NCBI GenBank assembly: GCA_030562215.1
Contig: JAUPFL010000001.1
Coordinates: 868,001 to 932,000 of the forward strand
DNA from: Peribacillus frigoritolerans
Lineage (GTDB): Bacteria; Bacillota; Bacilli; Bacillales; DSM-1321
DNA length: 64,000 bases
Direction: 5' to 3'
Positions 28,884 to 37,350 of the stretch are shown one piece after another (positions within the stretch are counted from its first letter, which is position 1; each line of letters opens with the position of its first letter). Position numbers and translations under genes: made by a program. The notes beneath the pieces were generated by a model, which ran no database searches, was not told the DNA's origin, and saw nothing but the letters and a program-made list of their open reading frames with translations.

Positions 28884-29533
28884 ATGAGAAAACGCGATAA
28901 AAATATACTGGCCGATTTAGACCGTTTCCGTTGTATGACACGCAATGATATTATCGATCTTCATTTTTCCGGTTTGAAGAACCCTATTACTTGCTGCAAT
29001 ACGGTTATGAAGAGATTACGAAGAGATGGACATATCGAAGTGAATGCTGCTCAACAACCTTACATCTATTTCCCTTCACCAGCTCCTATAAAAAAGACTC
29101 GGCTAAAATTCCTCACTTCTTGAAAATCGTTGAATTCTATAAGTCACTGCTGAACTTTCAGCCACCAGAAACCTTTTTAGTTGAACCTAAGTATGGTAAG
29201 GGTCATATGGAACCTGACCTCTTTATGATCTGGAAGCGTGCTCCATTCTTTGTTGAAATCCAGCGTTCTATTTATTCCGAAAAGGTAATGAATGAAAAGT
29301 TTAACCGCTATGTATCTTATTTCATGAGCAATGAGTGGCAGCAGGAACCTTGGCAACCAGAAGATAAAAAGGTGTTTCCTAAGATCATATTGATCACCGA
29401 TACAAGGTATAATTTACCGACCCATTCAGGCGTCCAATTCTTTCAAGTCCATAATATAAAGCAATTCCTTACCTTTGCTTCTAGGACTCTGGATATAAAA
29501 AAGATCCTCCAAAACAGGAAAGGATCAAAATAA
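28884..29533 (+). CDS. Replication-relaxation family protein (frameshifted)
   Basis: About 216 residues, interrupted near 29098. The N-terminal half is a winged-helix-like segment (D-L-D-R-F-R-C-M-T-R-N-D-I-I-D-L-H). The C-terminal half, M-E-P-D-L-F-M-I-W-K-R-A-P-F-F-V-E-I-Q-R-S, matches the replication-relaxation family found beside FtsK-like ATPases on Gram-positive plasmids and islands; E-P-D and E-I-Q resemble a nuclease-like D...ExQ pattern (inference). It is likely the DNA-processing partner of the ATPase. ATG overlaps the ftsK-like stop. Confidence 0.78.
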
Positions 29534-29578
29534 GTATTGGGTAAAAGCCTTTTATTCCATTAATTTAAGGCTAACTAT

Positions 29579-30291
29579 TCAAATTGTTTGAAACCAGTTT
29601 GGATATTTTTGTAATTTGGAATCGAATACTTTTGATTCTTCGCTTCTTCTATCTTGCAAATAGAAATAACAATCTGAGCAAGCATCGAAGAAATCAACAA
29701 ATGATTTTTTAGTCAATATTCCATTGAGTTTTTTATGGTCGTTAATATCAGTAGGTTTTGGGTGAATAAAATAATTTCTTGTAGTAATGAACGGCTTAAT
29801 AACTCCCCAACCTTTTTGGTCTATATACGAGTCTCCACATAAAAGTGTTAAAAACCAATCTAGTTTATCCTGTGTAGAAATTTTCCTTAAAATTTCATTA
29901 GCCTTCTTATTGCCAATTCCTTTACTTACTTTAAGCTCTGCGTTAAAAAAGTATTAACTGCATTTTCAAATATAGAGACTGCTTTAAACAAGAACATATC
30001 AGTGTTATTAGCGAAAAAATCATCTTCTACGCTTTCTAGGTTATTTAAGAATCTATCTTTCGCAGATGTAAATTCAGAATCTACCAATATGATGTCCTTT
30101 TGATCAAGAATCTTTTCTTCGTCTAATTTGTTCATTACTATCTCAATTGCAGCTTTAGGATCTTCAGAATATAATTCTTCAACTTCATATACAACTAAAA
30201 GCCATGGAAAAATCTTTTCTAACACATGTTTAGAAAGATCTTCGGTATCAAAATTTGTTATCTCTTTATTTTGTCGGTTTACCAAGCCCAT
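29579..30291 (-). CDS. HEPN-motif protein, putative defence or toxin factor (frameshifted)
   Basis: About 237 residues once a T-run loss near 29948 is repaired. Largely helical and acidic. The C-terminal half holds R-N-Y-F-I-H-P-K at about residues 172-179, matching the Rx4-6H active site of HEPN ribonucleases. I recognise no closer family. It lies alone, opposite to its neighbours, between the intact replication-relaxation gene and a diverged copy of that gene's 3' end, so it looks like swapped-in cargo. RNase activity is inference. Confidence 0.65.
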
Positions 30292-30375
30292 TCCCCCTTA
30301 TCCAGATTTCACAGTTCTTATCTTTTATTCTTAATTAAAATATTCAATATTTTTCATAAAAACCCTTTAAATAAA

Positions 30376-30404
30376 AAGGAGCCCTGAGTAGGGCTCTTTA
30401 TTTT
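30376..30404. terminator. Hairpin upstream of HEPN gene
   Basis: GAGCCCT / AGGGCTC with flanking A and T runs; could terminate either strand. Confidence 0.6.
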
Positions 30405-30429
30405 CAAATAGACTTAGTGAATGCTGTTA

Positions 30430-30628
30430 ACCTTGGCAACCGGAAGATAAAAAGATTTTCCCTAAAATCATTTTGATCACCGATACCAGATATATTTTAC
30501 CGCAAAATTCATGTGTCCAATTCTTCCAAGTCCAGGACATAAAACAATTCCTTACTTTCACCTCGATAACTCGGGAAATAAAAAAAGACCCCAAGGAAAC
30601 TCCAGGAATTCGAATAAATATTGGATAA
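30430..30628 (+). pseudogene. Diverged duplicate of the replication-relaxation 3' end
   Basis: Open in one frame without a start: P-W-Q-P-E-D-K-K-I-F-P-K-I-I-L-I-T-D-T-R then F-F-Q-V-Q-D-I-K-Q-F-L-T-F, ending I-R-I-N-I-G. It aligns along its whole length with 29346-29540 but has many synonymous-type differences, so it came from a related element rather than from a recent local duplication. Confidence 0.85.
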
Positions 30629-30833
30629 ACAAAAAAAGGCCTTCATTATCATAATTATGAGGGGCTCAAATAGAAGCTTAGATACAGGTTAAGCCTAAAA
30701 TAAATCATTATTTTCCTTTCCAGAGAGAAATAGGATGATTAATATAAAAATGTATATTAATGTAGTAATATGAAAGTTACGAACAATTTTTTTCTATTAC
30801 AAGAAATGAGAAAGTTTCAGGGGGAATACAATA

Positions 30834-33470
30834 ATGATTATTTTTGTTCCTGGTATTAAGGGCAGTGAACTATATGACGGGGATAACAAGAGATGGTTTC
30901 CGGCAACACAAAAAGATCTAGATTTATTAGACTTAAAAAATGACCTTGAGCCAAGGTCAGTCTTAAGACATGTTACACCTTTTGGAATCACCAAATTTAG
31001 TCAGGTAATTTACCGTGACCTCTTAGATGAATTTGGAGACAATAATTTATCACTTTTTCCGTACGATTGGAGAAGGTCCATATTTGATCACGTAGAAAAG
31101 CTTGCGAATAAAATAATTAATGAATCAAAGGCAAATAATGAAAAAGTTACACTAGTTGCTCACAGTATGGGCGGAATGCTTGCAAAACTTGCAATTCAAA
31201 AGCTTGAGGAGAAACAAGAATTACAGAGAATAAACAAATTCATCACAATTGGAACTCCTTGGCATGGAGCACCTGATGCATTTAAATCATTAACATATGG
31301 TGAACCTGGAATATTCGAAAAGTTATGGGTATTCTTCCAAACACTCTTATCAGCAGAAGCCACTAAAAATTTGGCTAGGATTTTACCCTCCGTTTATCAA
31401 TTACTGCCGTCTGAAACTTATTTCAATCATCCTGATGGTAAATTTATTGTTACCGAAGGAGAAATGGATATTACTTATGAAGGTTTTAAAACTAAAATTC
31501 AAAATCTTCATGACCTTGGTAAAAACGAAGATGAATTTGTAGACGTTTGGAAAAACTATATAGATCCACTTCACAAAGCTATGACCCAAGACTTGCCACC
31601 AGAACTAATTCATGACTGTTTAATAGGTCATTCAATTCCTACCTTATATAAAGTTCCTGAAATAAGTAAGAATGGAATTATACTCAAACTGTACAAGCAG
31701 CCATCAAGCTTTATGAATGGCGATGGTGTGGTGCCACTACATAGTGCTACCCCCTCACATAACGCAAACTTGTTTTTTACTGAAGGAGAACATTCAAACC
31801 TTTGTTCCCTACCCCAAGTAATTAACTTTATAAAATGGTCAGAAGGCAATGAAGATTTAAAAGTTCTACCAGACGGTATAACTTATTCAGAAAAAGATAT
31901 TCCAGTTAATAGCGGGTTAAAAGCTGGCTTAAAAGCCCGTATTATGTGTCCAGTTGAATCGACCATATTGGATGAACAAGGAGCATATGTGGCAGGAGTT
32001 TTCGATCCTAGTATAACTGAAATTAGCAAATTAGCAGAAAGTGACGATGTTAGATTCTATCACATAGGGGAATCTAAATATATCTTTTTTATGAATAGAC
32101 CAGAAGAAGACTTAACTTTTGAAATTCATGCTTATAAAGAAGGGATTGCATCTATTTCTCTAGAGATAATTGATAATCAAGAAGAAACAGAACTTAAGTT
32201 TGATACAATTCCAGTAAATAGTGAAAAATCAGCTAAATTGGTGATTCCTGCGAGCAAGCTAGTTGAAGAGTCGGTTTTGAAATATGAAGGTAAAGAAACT
32301 ACTCCTAAAAAGCGTAAATTAGTAGATAAAGATAAAATTAAGGAAATACCAGTACCCAAAATTAAAATAAACTTTCAACCTGCTGAAGGTGTTAAAAAGA
32401 TTTTGTATCGACACACTTACTCAGGCCCTGTCTTCCTAACGCTAGAATCAGATGATTTTGAAAAAATTGATGAACTTTTTTATTCTATAGATGGTAAATC
32501 AATATATAGATATAATGAAAAATCCCTTCTTGATTTAGCGCCTGGTAAACACATTATCGAGGTCTTTGGTAAGGATGTGTACAACCGCCCAATAACACCA
32601 GTAAATTCAAAAATTTATTTTGATACAGCTGCACCGAAAACAAAAGTATCGTTATTAGTTGAACCTGAAGGGATTTTTATCTCCTTTAAAGCTCAAAGCA
32701 ATAATTCACCTGCTGTAACTCACTATAGATTTTTAAATAAAGATACTGCGAAAGATGAAATTGAGTGGAAAACAACTGAAGGTGACCATAGAATACTGGT
32801 CCCTGCTAATAAACTAAGAGAAAACACAAAAGCGAGTATAGCTATCGAATTTTTCTCAAAAAATACCGAATTTGATTTTAAAGAAGAAGTGCAAAAATTC
32901 GAATTCAGTTTAGGTAATATTCCTATGCTTATGTGGGAGGAATTCACATCAGCATTAACACCAAGTATGGTTTGGGATAATATTCTTCCTCTTGGCTTGT
33001 TAGATTTATCAGAATTTAGTGTAAGTCAGCTCATCCAAAATAAATTCTACGATATTGGAGAAACTGATGTTATTGGAGACAATGTAAAAAGCATAAAGTT
33101 CCAATCAGACCCACTAACATTGGAAGTTTTTTTCTCAGAAAAATATTCCCTTTACTTTAGTGGCCCACCAACTGAGTTATTGCAATTAGGACAAGAATAC
33201 GAATTTTCGTTTGAATTAAGAACTGAGCGGGGAAATGAAAGGATTACTTCAACCAATCCAAGTGCAAGAATTCATGCTATTAAAGGAAAAAAACTTTCCG
33301 ATAAACCAATCGAACTTAAAGAGAAAAACGGTGTATTTAAAGGGAATTTCACTGTTAATAGCAACTTTAAAATTTTTAAACATAAATTAATCATAACAGA
33401 TACAAAAAATATTACTCCACCACTAAGAGAAATTCCTTTAATATTAAGTGAGCAAGTACAAGACGAGTAA
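30834..33470 (+). CDS. LCAT-like alpha/beta hydrolase with OmpL47-type domain
   Basis: 878 residues, intact, RBS GGGGG nine bases before ATG. Residues 1-340 are an LCAT/PDAT-type acyltransferase-lipase fold: F-V-P-G-I-K-G-S at 4-11, F-P-Y-D-W-R-R at 75-81, nucleophile Ser111 in A-H-S-M-G-G, G-T-P-W-H-G-A-P at 140-147, D297 in N-G-D-G-V-V-P and H320 in G-E-H-S-N as likely triad partners. Residues about 545-605 resemble an OmpL47 beta domain; the rest is beta-rich. No signal peptide, so probably cytoplasmic. Natural substrate unknown; a membrane lipid is plausible. Pairs with the next gene. Confidence 0.8.
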   Translation: MIIFVPGIKGSELYDGDNKRWFPATQKDLDLLDLKNDLEPRSVLRHVTPFGITKFSQVIYRDLLDEFGDNNLSLFPYDWRRSIFDHVEKLANKIINESKANNEKVTLVAHSMGGMLAKLAIQKLEEKQELQRINKFITIGTPWHGAPDAFKSLTYGEPGIFEKLWVFFQTLLSAEATKNLARILPSVYQLLPSETYFNHPDGKFIVTEGEMDITYEGFKTKIQNLHDLGKNEDEFVDVWKNYIDPLHKAMTQDLPPELIHDCLIGHSIPTLYKVPEISKNGIILKLYKQPSSFMNGDGVVPLHSATPSHNANLFFTEGEHSNLCSLPQVINFIKWSEGNEDLKVLPDGITYSEKDIPVNSGLKAGLKARIMCPVESTILDEQGAYVAGVFDPSITEISKLAESDDVRFYHIGESKYIFFMNRPEEDLTFEIHAYKEGIASISLEIIDNQEETELKFDTIPVNSEKSAKLVIPASKLVEESVLKYEGKETTPKKRKLVDKDKIKEIPVPKIKINFQPAEGVKKILYRHTYSGPVFLTLESDDFEKIDELFYSIDGKSIYRYNEKSLLDLAPGKHIIEVFGKDVYNRPITPVNSKIYFDTAAPKTKVSLLVEPEGIFISFKAQSNNSPAVTHYRFLNKDTAKDEIEWKTTEGDHRILVPANKLRENTKASIAIEFFSKNTEFDFKEEVQKFEFSLGNIPMLMWEEFTSALTPSMVWDNILPLGLLDLSEFSVSQLIQNKFYDIGETDVIGDNVKSIKFQSDPLTLEVFFSEKYSLYFSGPPTELLQLGQEYEFSFELRTERGNERITSTNPSARIHAIKGKKLSDKPIELKEKNGVFKGNFTVNSNFKIFKHKLIITDTKNITPPLREIPLILSEQVQDE

Positions 33471-33483
33471 AGGGTGATAGAAG

Positions 33484-34020
33484 ATGCCTACATGGTTTTG
33501 GATCCATGGAATTTTATTAGTCATTTGGATTGTCATCTGGGGTGGGATATATTACCTTCAATTATGGAGATTAAGCTTCCCTTTTGAAAAGATGACATCT
33601 TTTAAGATCGTTCTTTCCTTGTTCCTACCATTCAGTTGGCTGTCATCTTCGTTTTTAATCGGAATAATTTATTCACTTATTGGAGATTTTGTTTTTCTTG
33701 ACAAAGTCTTAGTGATATTTATCCCTTTAATAATATTGATTGTAATGTTCATTTATTATTTTATTAATTCTTCTATATACCATAAAAATGAAAACCAAAT
33801 ACAGACGAGTATTAAGAACTTAAAGGAAAATTGTCAGAAGTGGATTTTACAGTTTCCTTTTATAAGTGAAGAACAGTATGACCTACAAATTTTTATTTCA
33901 AAAGACCGACCTGTAGGAAGAATGATAATTTATGAACTTACCTGTAGTGAGGAAAGGGTTTTAAAAGAACAAACTGGTGATTTACCAAAAGAGGTTACGC
34001 TTTTATTTGTAAAAAAATAA
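33484..34020 (+). CDS. Membrane protein partner of the LCAT-like hydrolase
   Basis: 178 residues with three hydrophobic helices at about 5-25, 42-66 and 75-95, then a roughly 80-residue polar domain predicted to be cytoplasmic. Starts 13 bases after the hydrolase stop, with AGGGTGATAG as RBS, so the two form an operon. No known family. It could hold the hydrolase at the membrane, sense infection or act as its inhibitor; all three are inference. Confidence 0.72.
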   Translation: MPTWFWIHGILLVIWIVIWGGIYYLQLWRLSFPFEKMTSFKIVLSLFLPFSWLSSSFLIGIIYSLIGDFVFLDKVLVIFIPLIILIVMFIYYFINSSIYHKNENQIQTSIKNLKENCQKWILQFPFISEEQYDLQIFISKDRPVGRMIIYELTCSEERVLKEQTGDLPKEVTLLFVKK

Positions 34021-34052
34021 ATCTTCTCTATTGCACTAAATAAACGATTTAT

Positions 34053-34089
34053 AGAAACCCTTCTTCTAATAAGGAGAAGGGTTTCTACA
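34053..34089 (+). terminator. Hairpin ending the hydrolase operon
   Basis: AGAAACCCTTCT / AGAAGGGTTTCT, 12-bp arms, weak T-tail. Confidence 0.6.
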
Positions 34090-34226
34090 TGTATCTTGTA
34101 AGGTACACAACTTGATGCATTCAATTATCTAATAACCCCCCTTTCATGAAAAATTCTATTGCGGTGCGAGCGATGGACCATCGTCGTTCTTTTCGCCCTC
34201 TACTTAATGGTTTCGAGGGTAGGGGG
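34090..34226. other. Convergent intergenic region with inverted repeats
   Basis: Contains CGATGGACCATCG (perfect 6-1-6 inverted repeat, 34171-34183) and CCCTC...GAGGG at 34197-34218. No gene seen. It may serve as a cis-acting site of the element. Confidence 0.4.
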
Positions 34227-34499
34227 CTATCTGTACAATCCGGAAAGAATCTCCTTTGTTTCCTTCAATGAACTCTGACTTTCAATGATCGTTTCAACCC
34301 TCATTTTTATGTCCTGGATCATGGCTGCATGATGCTGAAATTCCTTTGTTCCTTCCTTTGACTTATCATGTTTCAATGCTTCAATTTTCTTCGAAGAATA
34401 ATCTAATTGTTCCTGAAACATTTGCAATGTCATTGCTGGCATACTCTGACGTATGATGTTCTGTTTCTCTTCTAAAGACATACTCATACTCATACTCAT
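34227..34499 (-). CDS. Small coiled-coil protein with repeated Met-Ser start
   Basis: About 90 residues, helical and charged (E-Q-L-D-Y-S-S-K-K-I-E-A-L-K-H-D-K-S-K). The 5' end is a run of ATGAGT hexamers at 34482-34505, so several in-frame ATGs are available; ATG 34499 has the best spacing from AGGAGG. Last gene of the phage-like minus-strand operon. No family recognised. Confidence 0.65.
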   Translation of the reverse strand: MSMSMSMSLEEKQNIIRQSMPAMTLQMFQEQLDYSSKKIEALKHDKSKEGTKEFQHHAAMIQDIKMRVETIIESQSSLKETKEILSGLYR

Positions 34500-34532
34500 A
34501 CTCATCACCTCCTTCGGTCCAATAAGTTGTGC

Positions 34533-35090
34533 TTATCGCTTAAAGACTTGATGTGATTCAATCAGCAGCTTCCTCATATCTTTAGGAGTAGGACCAACAG
34601 CATCCATTCCTCCCGGTGACAATCCTATATCCCTCTGAGCTGATGAACTTAACTCTCGAGTCCAATGACTAACCGCCGACCTATAGCTTGAGGCTTTAAG
34701 ATAAAGACTATTAATCTCTGATAATCCTTTTAACAAAGCATTATGCTGTGGTTCTAACTTCTTGGCCATTGCTTTTGCTTGGTCTTCAATAGACTCTATC
34801 TCCTGTATCCACTTGCCCATTTCTTCTGAGATAAGGTTCTGAATCACTGGATTGTGCTTATCCCCAATTGCTTTGATCATGTCGTTACGTCTGGATATAC
34901 GACTGTTCACTTCCTTGATACGCTCATTCGTGGAGTCAATGTCCTGTTCGGTACCGGATAAAATGGCTGTCTGATACTCTCGGCTTAATTCGTCCAGATG
35001 CTCCTTGTCTACATCATTTTGTTCTTTTAGTTGGCTTAGTTGTCCAGATACTCGGTTTCTTTCTGCTTGTACACGTTCATCTAAATTCAT
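34533..35090 (-). CDS. Coiled-coil protein, possible scaffold-like
   Basis: 185 residues, almost wholly helical with heptad-like pattern through residues 1-130 (E-R-V-Q-A-E-R-N-R-V, E-R-I-K-E-V-N-S-R-I). Starts within the end of the prohead-protease gene. Position directly after a prohead protease is where phages encode scaffold or capsid proteins, but no capsid fold is evident here. Confidence 0.7.
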   Translation of the reverse strand: MNLDERVQAERNRVSGQLSQLKEQNDVDKEHLDELSREYQTAILSGTEQDIDSTNERIKEVNSRISRRNDMIKAIGDKHNPVIQNLISEEMGKWIQEIESIEDQAKAMAKKLEPQHNALLKGLSEINSLYLKASSYRSAVSHWTRELSSSAQRDIGLSPGGMDAVGPTPKDMRKLLIESHQVFKR

Positions 35091-35611
35091 TTACTGTCAC
35101 TCTCCCATTGGATTCCTTTTAATCGAGGATCGTTTTTATTTGTGGTACACCATGTATCCTTGTTAGCTGGACTGTTACAGATGCAAACTTCAAATACTTT
35201 GATCATTTTATAATCTTGAACTATGATCTTCTCTTTCCAATTCAGTAGTTCAAATAATTCTGCAGCTCTTTGCTCTTCTTTAAAATCCCGTTCCTGTTTC
35301 ACCTTAAAAGATAAACTACAATGTCTAATCTGATTCTTTTTCACTTTTCTATATGCATCCCATGCTAAAGGTGAGTCAGGTATAATTTTAAAGAACAAAC
35401 CCCTATCATTAATGTGAATACAAAGGGTACCTCTGTCAGTACGGCCTAGTTCTTGTTCGTAATCGTGGCCGATAGTTGCGCCTACCACGTTGTCCAAATA
35501 AACTGATTCACGGTTCGTCTTTTCAAAGGTATAAGTATTCGTAAGCTTGTTATAATTCCAATAAGCATCATTGAAAGGCATCGCCAGTCCATATATAGCC
35601 CGTTCATTCAT
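35087..35611 (-). CDS. HK97-family prohead protease-like protein
   Basis: 174 residues. I-Y-G-L-A-M-P-F-N at the start, then T-I-G-H-D-Y-E-Q-E-L-G-R-T with the probable catalytic His, L-C-I-H-I-N-D-R-G-L-F-F and C-S-L-S-F-K-V with the probable catalytic Ser fit phage prohead (U35) protease. ATG 35611 follows GGGGAG; upstream in-frame codons overlap the previous gene. In phages it processes the capsid during maturation; here no capsid gene is present, so it may act on a helper phage's proteins. Confidence 0.72.
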   Translation of the reverse strand: MNERAIYGLAMPFNDAYWNYNKLTNTYTFEKTNRESVYLDNVVGATIGHDYEQELGRTDRGTLCIHINDRGLFFKIIPDSPLAWDAYRKVKKNQIRHCSLSFKVKQERDFKEEQRAAELFELLNWKEKIIVQDYKMIKVFEVCICNSPANKDTWCTTNKNDPRLKGIQWESDSK

Positions 35612-35615
35612 TCCC

Positions 35616-35839
35616 TTAACAACTCCCCTTATCTTGTTCAAGCCTGTTTTTAATGTCTTTCTTCGCCTCTTCAATGGCCTTGAGGATTTCGTTTTTTTCT
35701 AGAAGAACTTAGGTCCTCCTTGCGAATTAAGTTACTAGAATACTTTCCCGTATATCCAATTTCTCTGCTATATCCCACAACGGGATTCTTCCCTGGCTTC
35801 TCTAATTTCTACATTTTTTGGTGGGAATTGATTTGTCAT
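35616..35839 (-). CDS. Small phage-type HTH protein (frameshifted)
   Basis: Starts M-T-N-Q-F-P-P-K-N-V-E-I-R-E-A-R. With two frame changes (about 35775 and 35695) it continues L-W-D-I-A-E-K-L and N-L-I-R-K-E-D-L, then K-A-I-E-E-A-K-K-D-I. This pattern is typical of small HTH-like proteins of Bacillus prophages. It ends just before the protease start. Function unknown. Confidence 0.55.
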
Positions 35840-35840
35840 A

Positions 35841-36316
35841 CTATCCTTCTTCTCTGAATAAGGCGTCAAAATCAACTCCACAGTTTATCCTTAGTATCAG
35901 GGCAAGCTTTAACATGCTCCGGTCCCTAATTTTCACGAATGTGCCTTCGCTGATTGGTGGGTCAAATTTGAAGGTATACATTCCAAGATCCGTTACATAA
36001 TCACTCTCAAGATTTAAGTAACGTTCCTTCACAAGAAAGGCTTCTTTCTCAGGTAAACGGGAGGTCGCTTCTTCTACAGCTTCACAAAAGCTACACGTCT
36101 TCTCAGCTCGTCTACATTGTAAGCAGCAGCATTTCCAGTCTGATCGCTTGTCTCATTGGTAGGACCGTGATATCTAGGCTCTGGACTGGAAGTAATATTA
36201 GCTTCACGCCTAACAAAGGCCGTTGTTTTATAGATTCTGTAGCGTTCCAACTCGGCTTCTACAGCTTCTTTTATTAACTTTTTCTCGGCCCTTGATAACT
36301 TTTTCAACAAATCCAT
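35841..36316 (-). CDS. ArpU-family phage late-gene regulator (frameshifted)
   Basis: About 158 residues after repairing a break near 36083. The N-terminal L-S-R-A-E-K-K-L-I-K-E-A-V-E-A-E-L-E-R-Y region and the C-terminal F-K-F-D-P-P-I-S-E-G-T-F-V-K-I-R-D-R are characteristic of ArpU/RinA-like activators of packaging and lysis genes. In a satellite it could time expression of the protease operon, or respond to a helper phage. Confidence 0.75.
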
Positions 36317-36329
36317 AAACCCACCACTT

Positions 36330-36590
36330 TCATTCTTTTATGGGTTCTCTTTTTTGCTCCCTCGCATCTTCTATGTCATCACAAGCCTTGTGAATCTTCA
36401 TAAAGCCTGTTTTACAAAACTGTTTATGGAAATCCGATTCAAGTGTGTTTAACGAAAAGATGTTTGAAACAAGGTCTCTAGCGACCATTTCACGTGTATA
36501 GGCTTTGTCATTCATTAGAACATCAGCAAGCTCCAATAAATTTGCTTTCAACTTTGATACTTCCTGTAATGATGAGATTTCCATATCCAT
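36330..36590 (-). CDS. Hypothetical phage-type protein
   Basis: 86 residues, mostly helical (L-Q-E-V-S-K-L-K-A-N-L-L-E-L-A-D-V-L), charged C-terminus. Between repO group and arpU in the same direction. No family recognised. Confidence 0.6.
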   Translation of the reverse strand: MDMEISSLQEVSKLKANLLELADVLMNDKAYTREMVARDLVSNIFSLNTLESDFHKQFCKTGFMKIHKACDDIEDAREQKREPIKE

Positions 36591-36620
36591 TTCCTCTTTT
36601 CTATAAATTTTTGTTTAAAA

Positions 36621-36875
36621 TTAATCTGGCTTAAGTTCTTCTAAGTACCTTGGAAAAGCATGTACAAATGCTCTGATGTCTCCGTTATTTCCATTAGGTA
36701 AATTATCTAAGTGATATTCAGCTATCTCCTCAAAATCATCAAGACTAGATCTATCCTTCATATACTGGATTTGCTTTATTAAGTCATTAACCTTATCTTC
36801 AGGAATCTGTTTATGCTGCTTATTAAATTTTTTATAGTACTGATCAAAATAAATTTTAAAAGGAATCATCTTCAA
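36621..36875 (-). CDS. Hypothetical phage-type protein
   Basis: 84 residues, Tyr- and Lys-rich N-terminus (K-I-Y-F-D-Q-Y-Y-K-K-F), acidic helical C-terminus. It starts about 30 bases after repO and could be part of the replication module, for example a helicase loader fragment. No motif supports that. Confidence 0.6.
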   Translation of the reverse strand: MKMIPFKIYFDQYYKKFNKQHKQIPEDKVNDLIKQIQYMKDRSSLDDFEEIAEYHLDNLPNGNNGDIRAFVHAFPRYLEELKPD

Positions 36876-36902
36876 TTGCTAAATTGAAGTATGTTTTTTT
36901 CT

Positions 36903-37336
36903 TTAATACTTTCTTTTTCTTTCTTTAGTATCATCTTGTAGACCTCCAGAGGTATCACCTTGTAGACTAGGAGTAGTATCATCTTGTAGACTACCTACTG
37001 GAAAACAGTTAGCATATTTTTTAACTGTCCACTGATCATAATCTTTGTTAAAAGCAAGAACTTTCGATTTACTCCCGCCGCCTTTTTGAATTTCTAAAAT
37101 CACCTTGTTATCAACCAATGATTTCAAACTTGAACTAATTCGAGCACGAGTTAAGTTAGTTGCCCTTTCTAAAAACCTAATGAAATATCATGCTTTTTTC
37201 GGGTATATCCATATGTGTTTCTCCAAACAGCCATAATGATTTTCAATTGGTTTGTAGTGAATGTATACATTTGAATAGCCTCTAAAATTTCATTTGCTAC
37301 CCTTGTATAACCATTTTCTAACTGTACGTCCGCCAT
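36903..37336 (-). CDS. RepO-type replication initiator (frameshifted)
   Basis: Phage replication protein O domain: V-Q-L-E-N-G-Y-T-R-V-A-N-E-I-L, then L-K-I-I-M-A-V-W-R-N-T-Y-G-Y. Repairing a break near 37170 gives the winged-helix part L-T-R-A-R-I-S-S-S-L-K-S-L. The C-terminal region holds the tandem peptide L-Q-D-D-T/L-Q-G-D-T, encoded by three 24-bp DNA repeats. It should bind the element's origin and recruit host helicase. A second break near the stop may hide a slightly longer end. ATG 37336. Confidence 0.75.
36928..36991. repeat. Three 24-bp iterons inside repO, candidate origin
   Basis: GTATCATCTTGTAGAC at 36928, GTATCACCTTGTAGAC at 36952 and GTATCATCTTGTAGAC at 36976, each 24 bp apart. 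Lambda-type initiators carry origin iterons inside their own gene, so this is a good origin candidate. Confidence 0.6.
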
Positions 37337-37350
37337 ATCACCACCAACTT

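Noticed and set aside
36928-36991. CRISPR-like repeat in repO
   Set aside because: Three 16-bp repeats with 8-bp spacers lie in a coding frame; spacing is too short and no cas genes are near.
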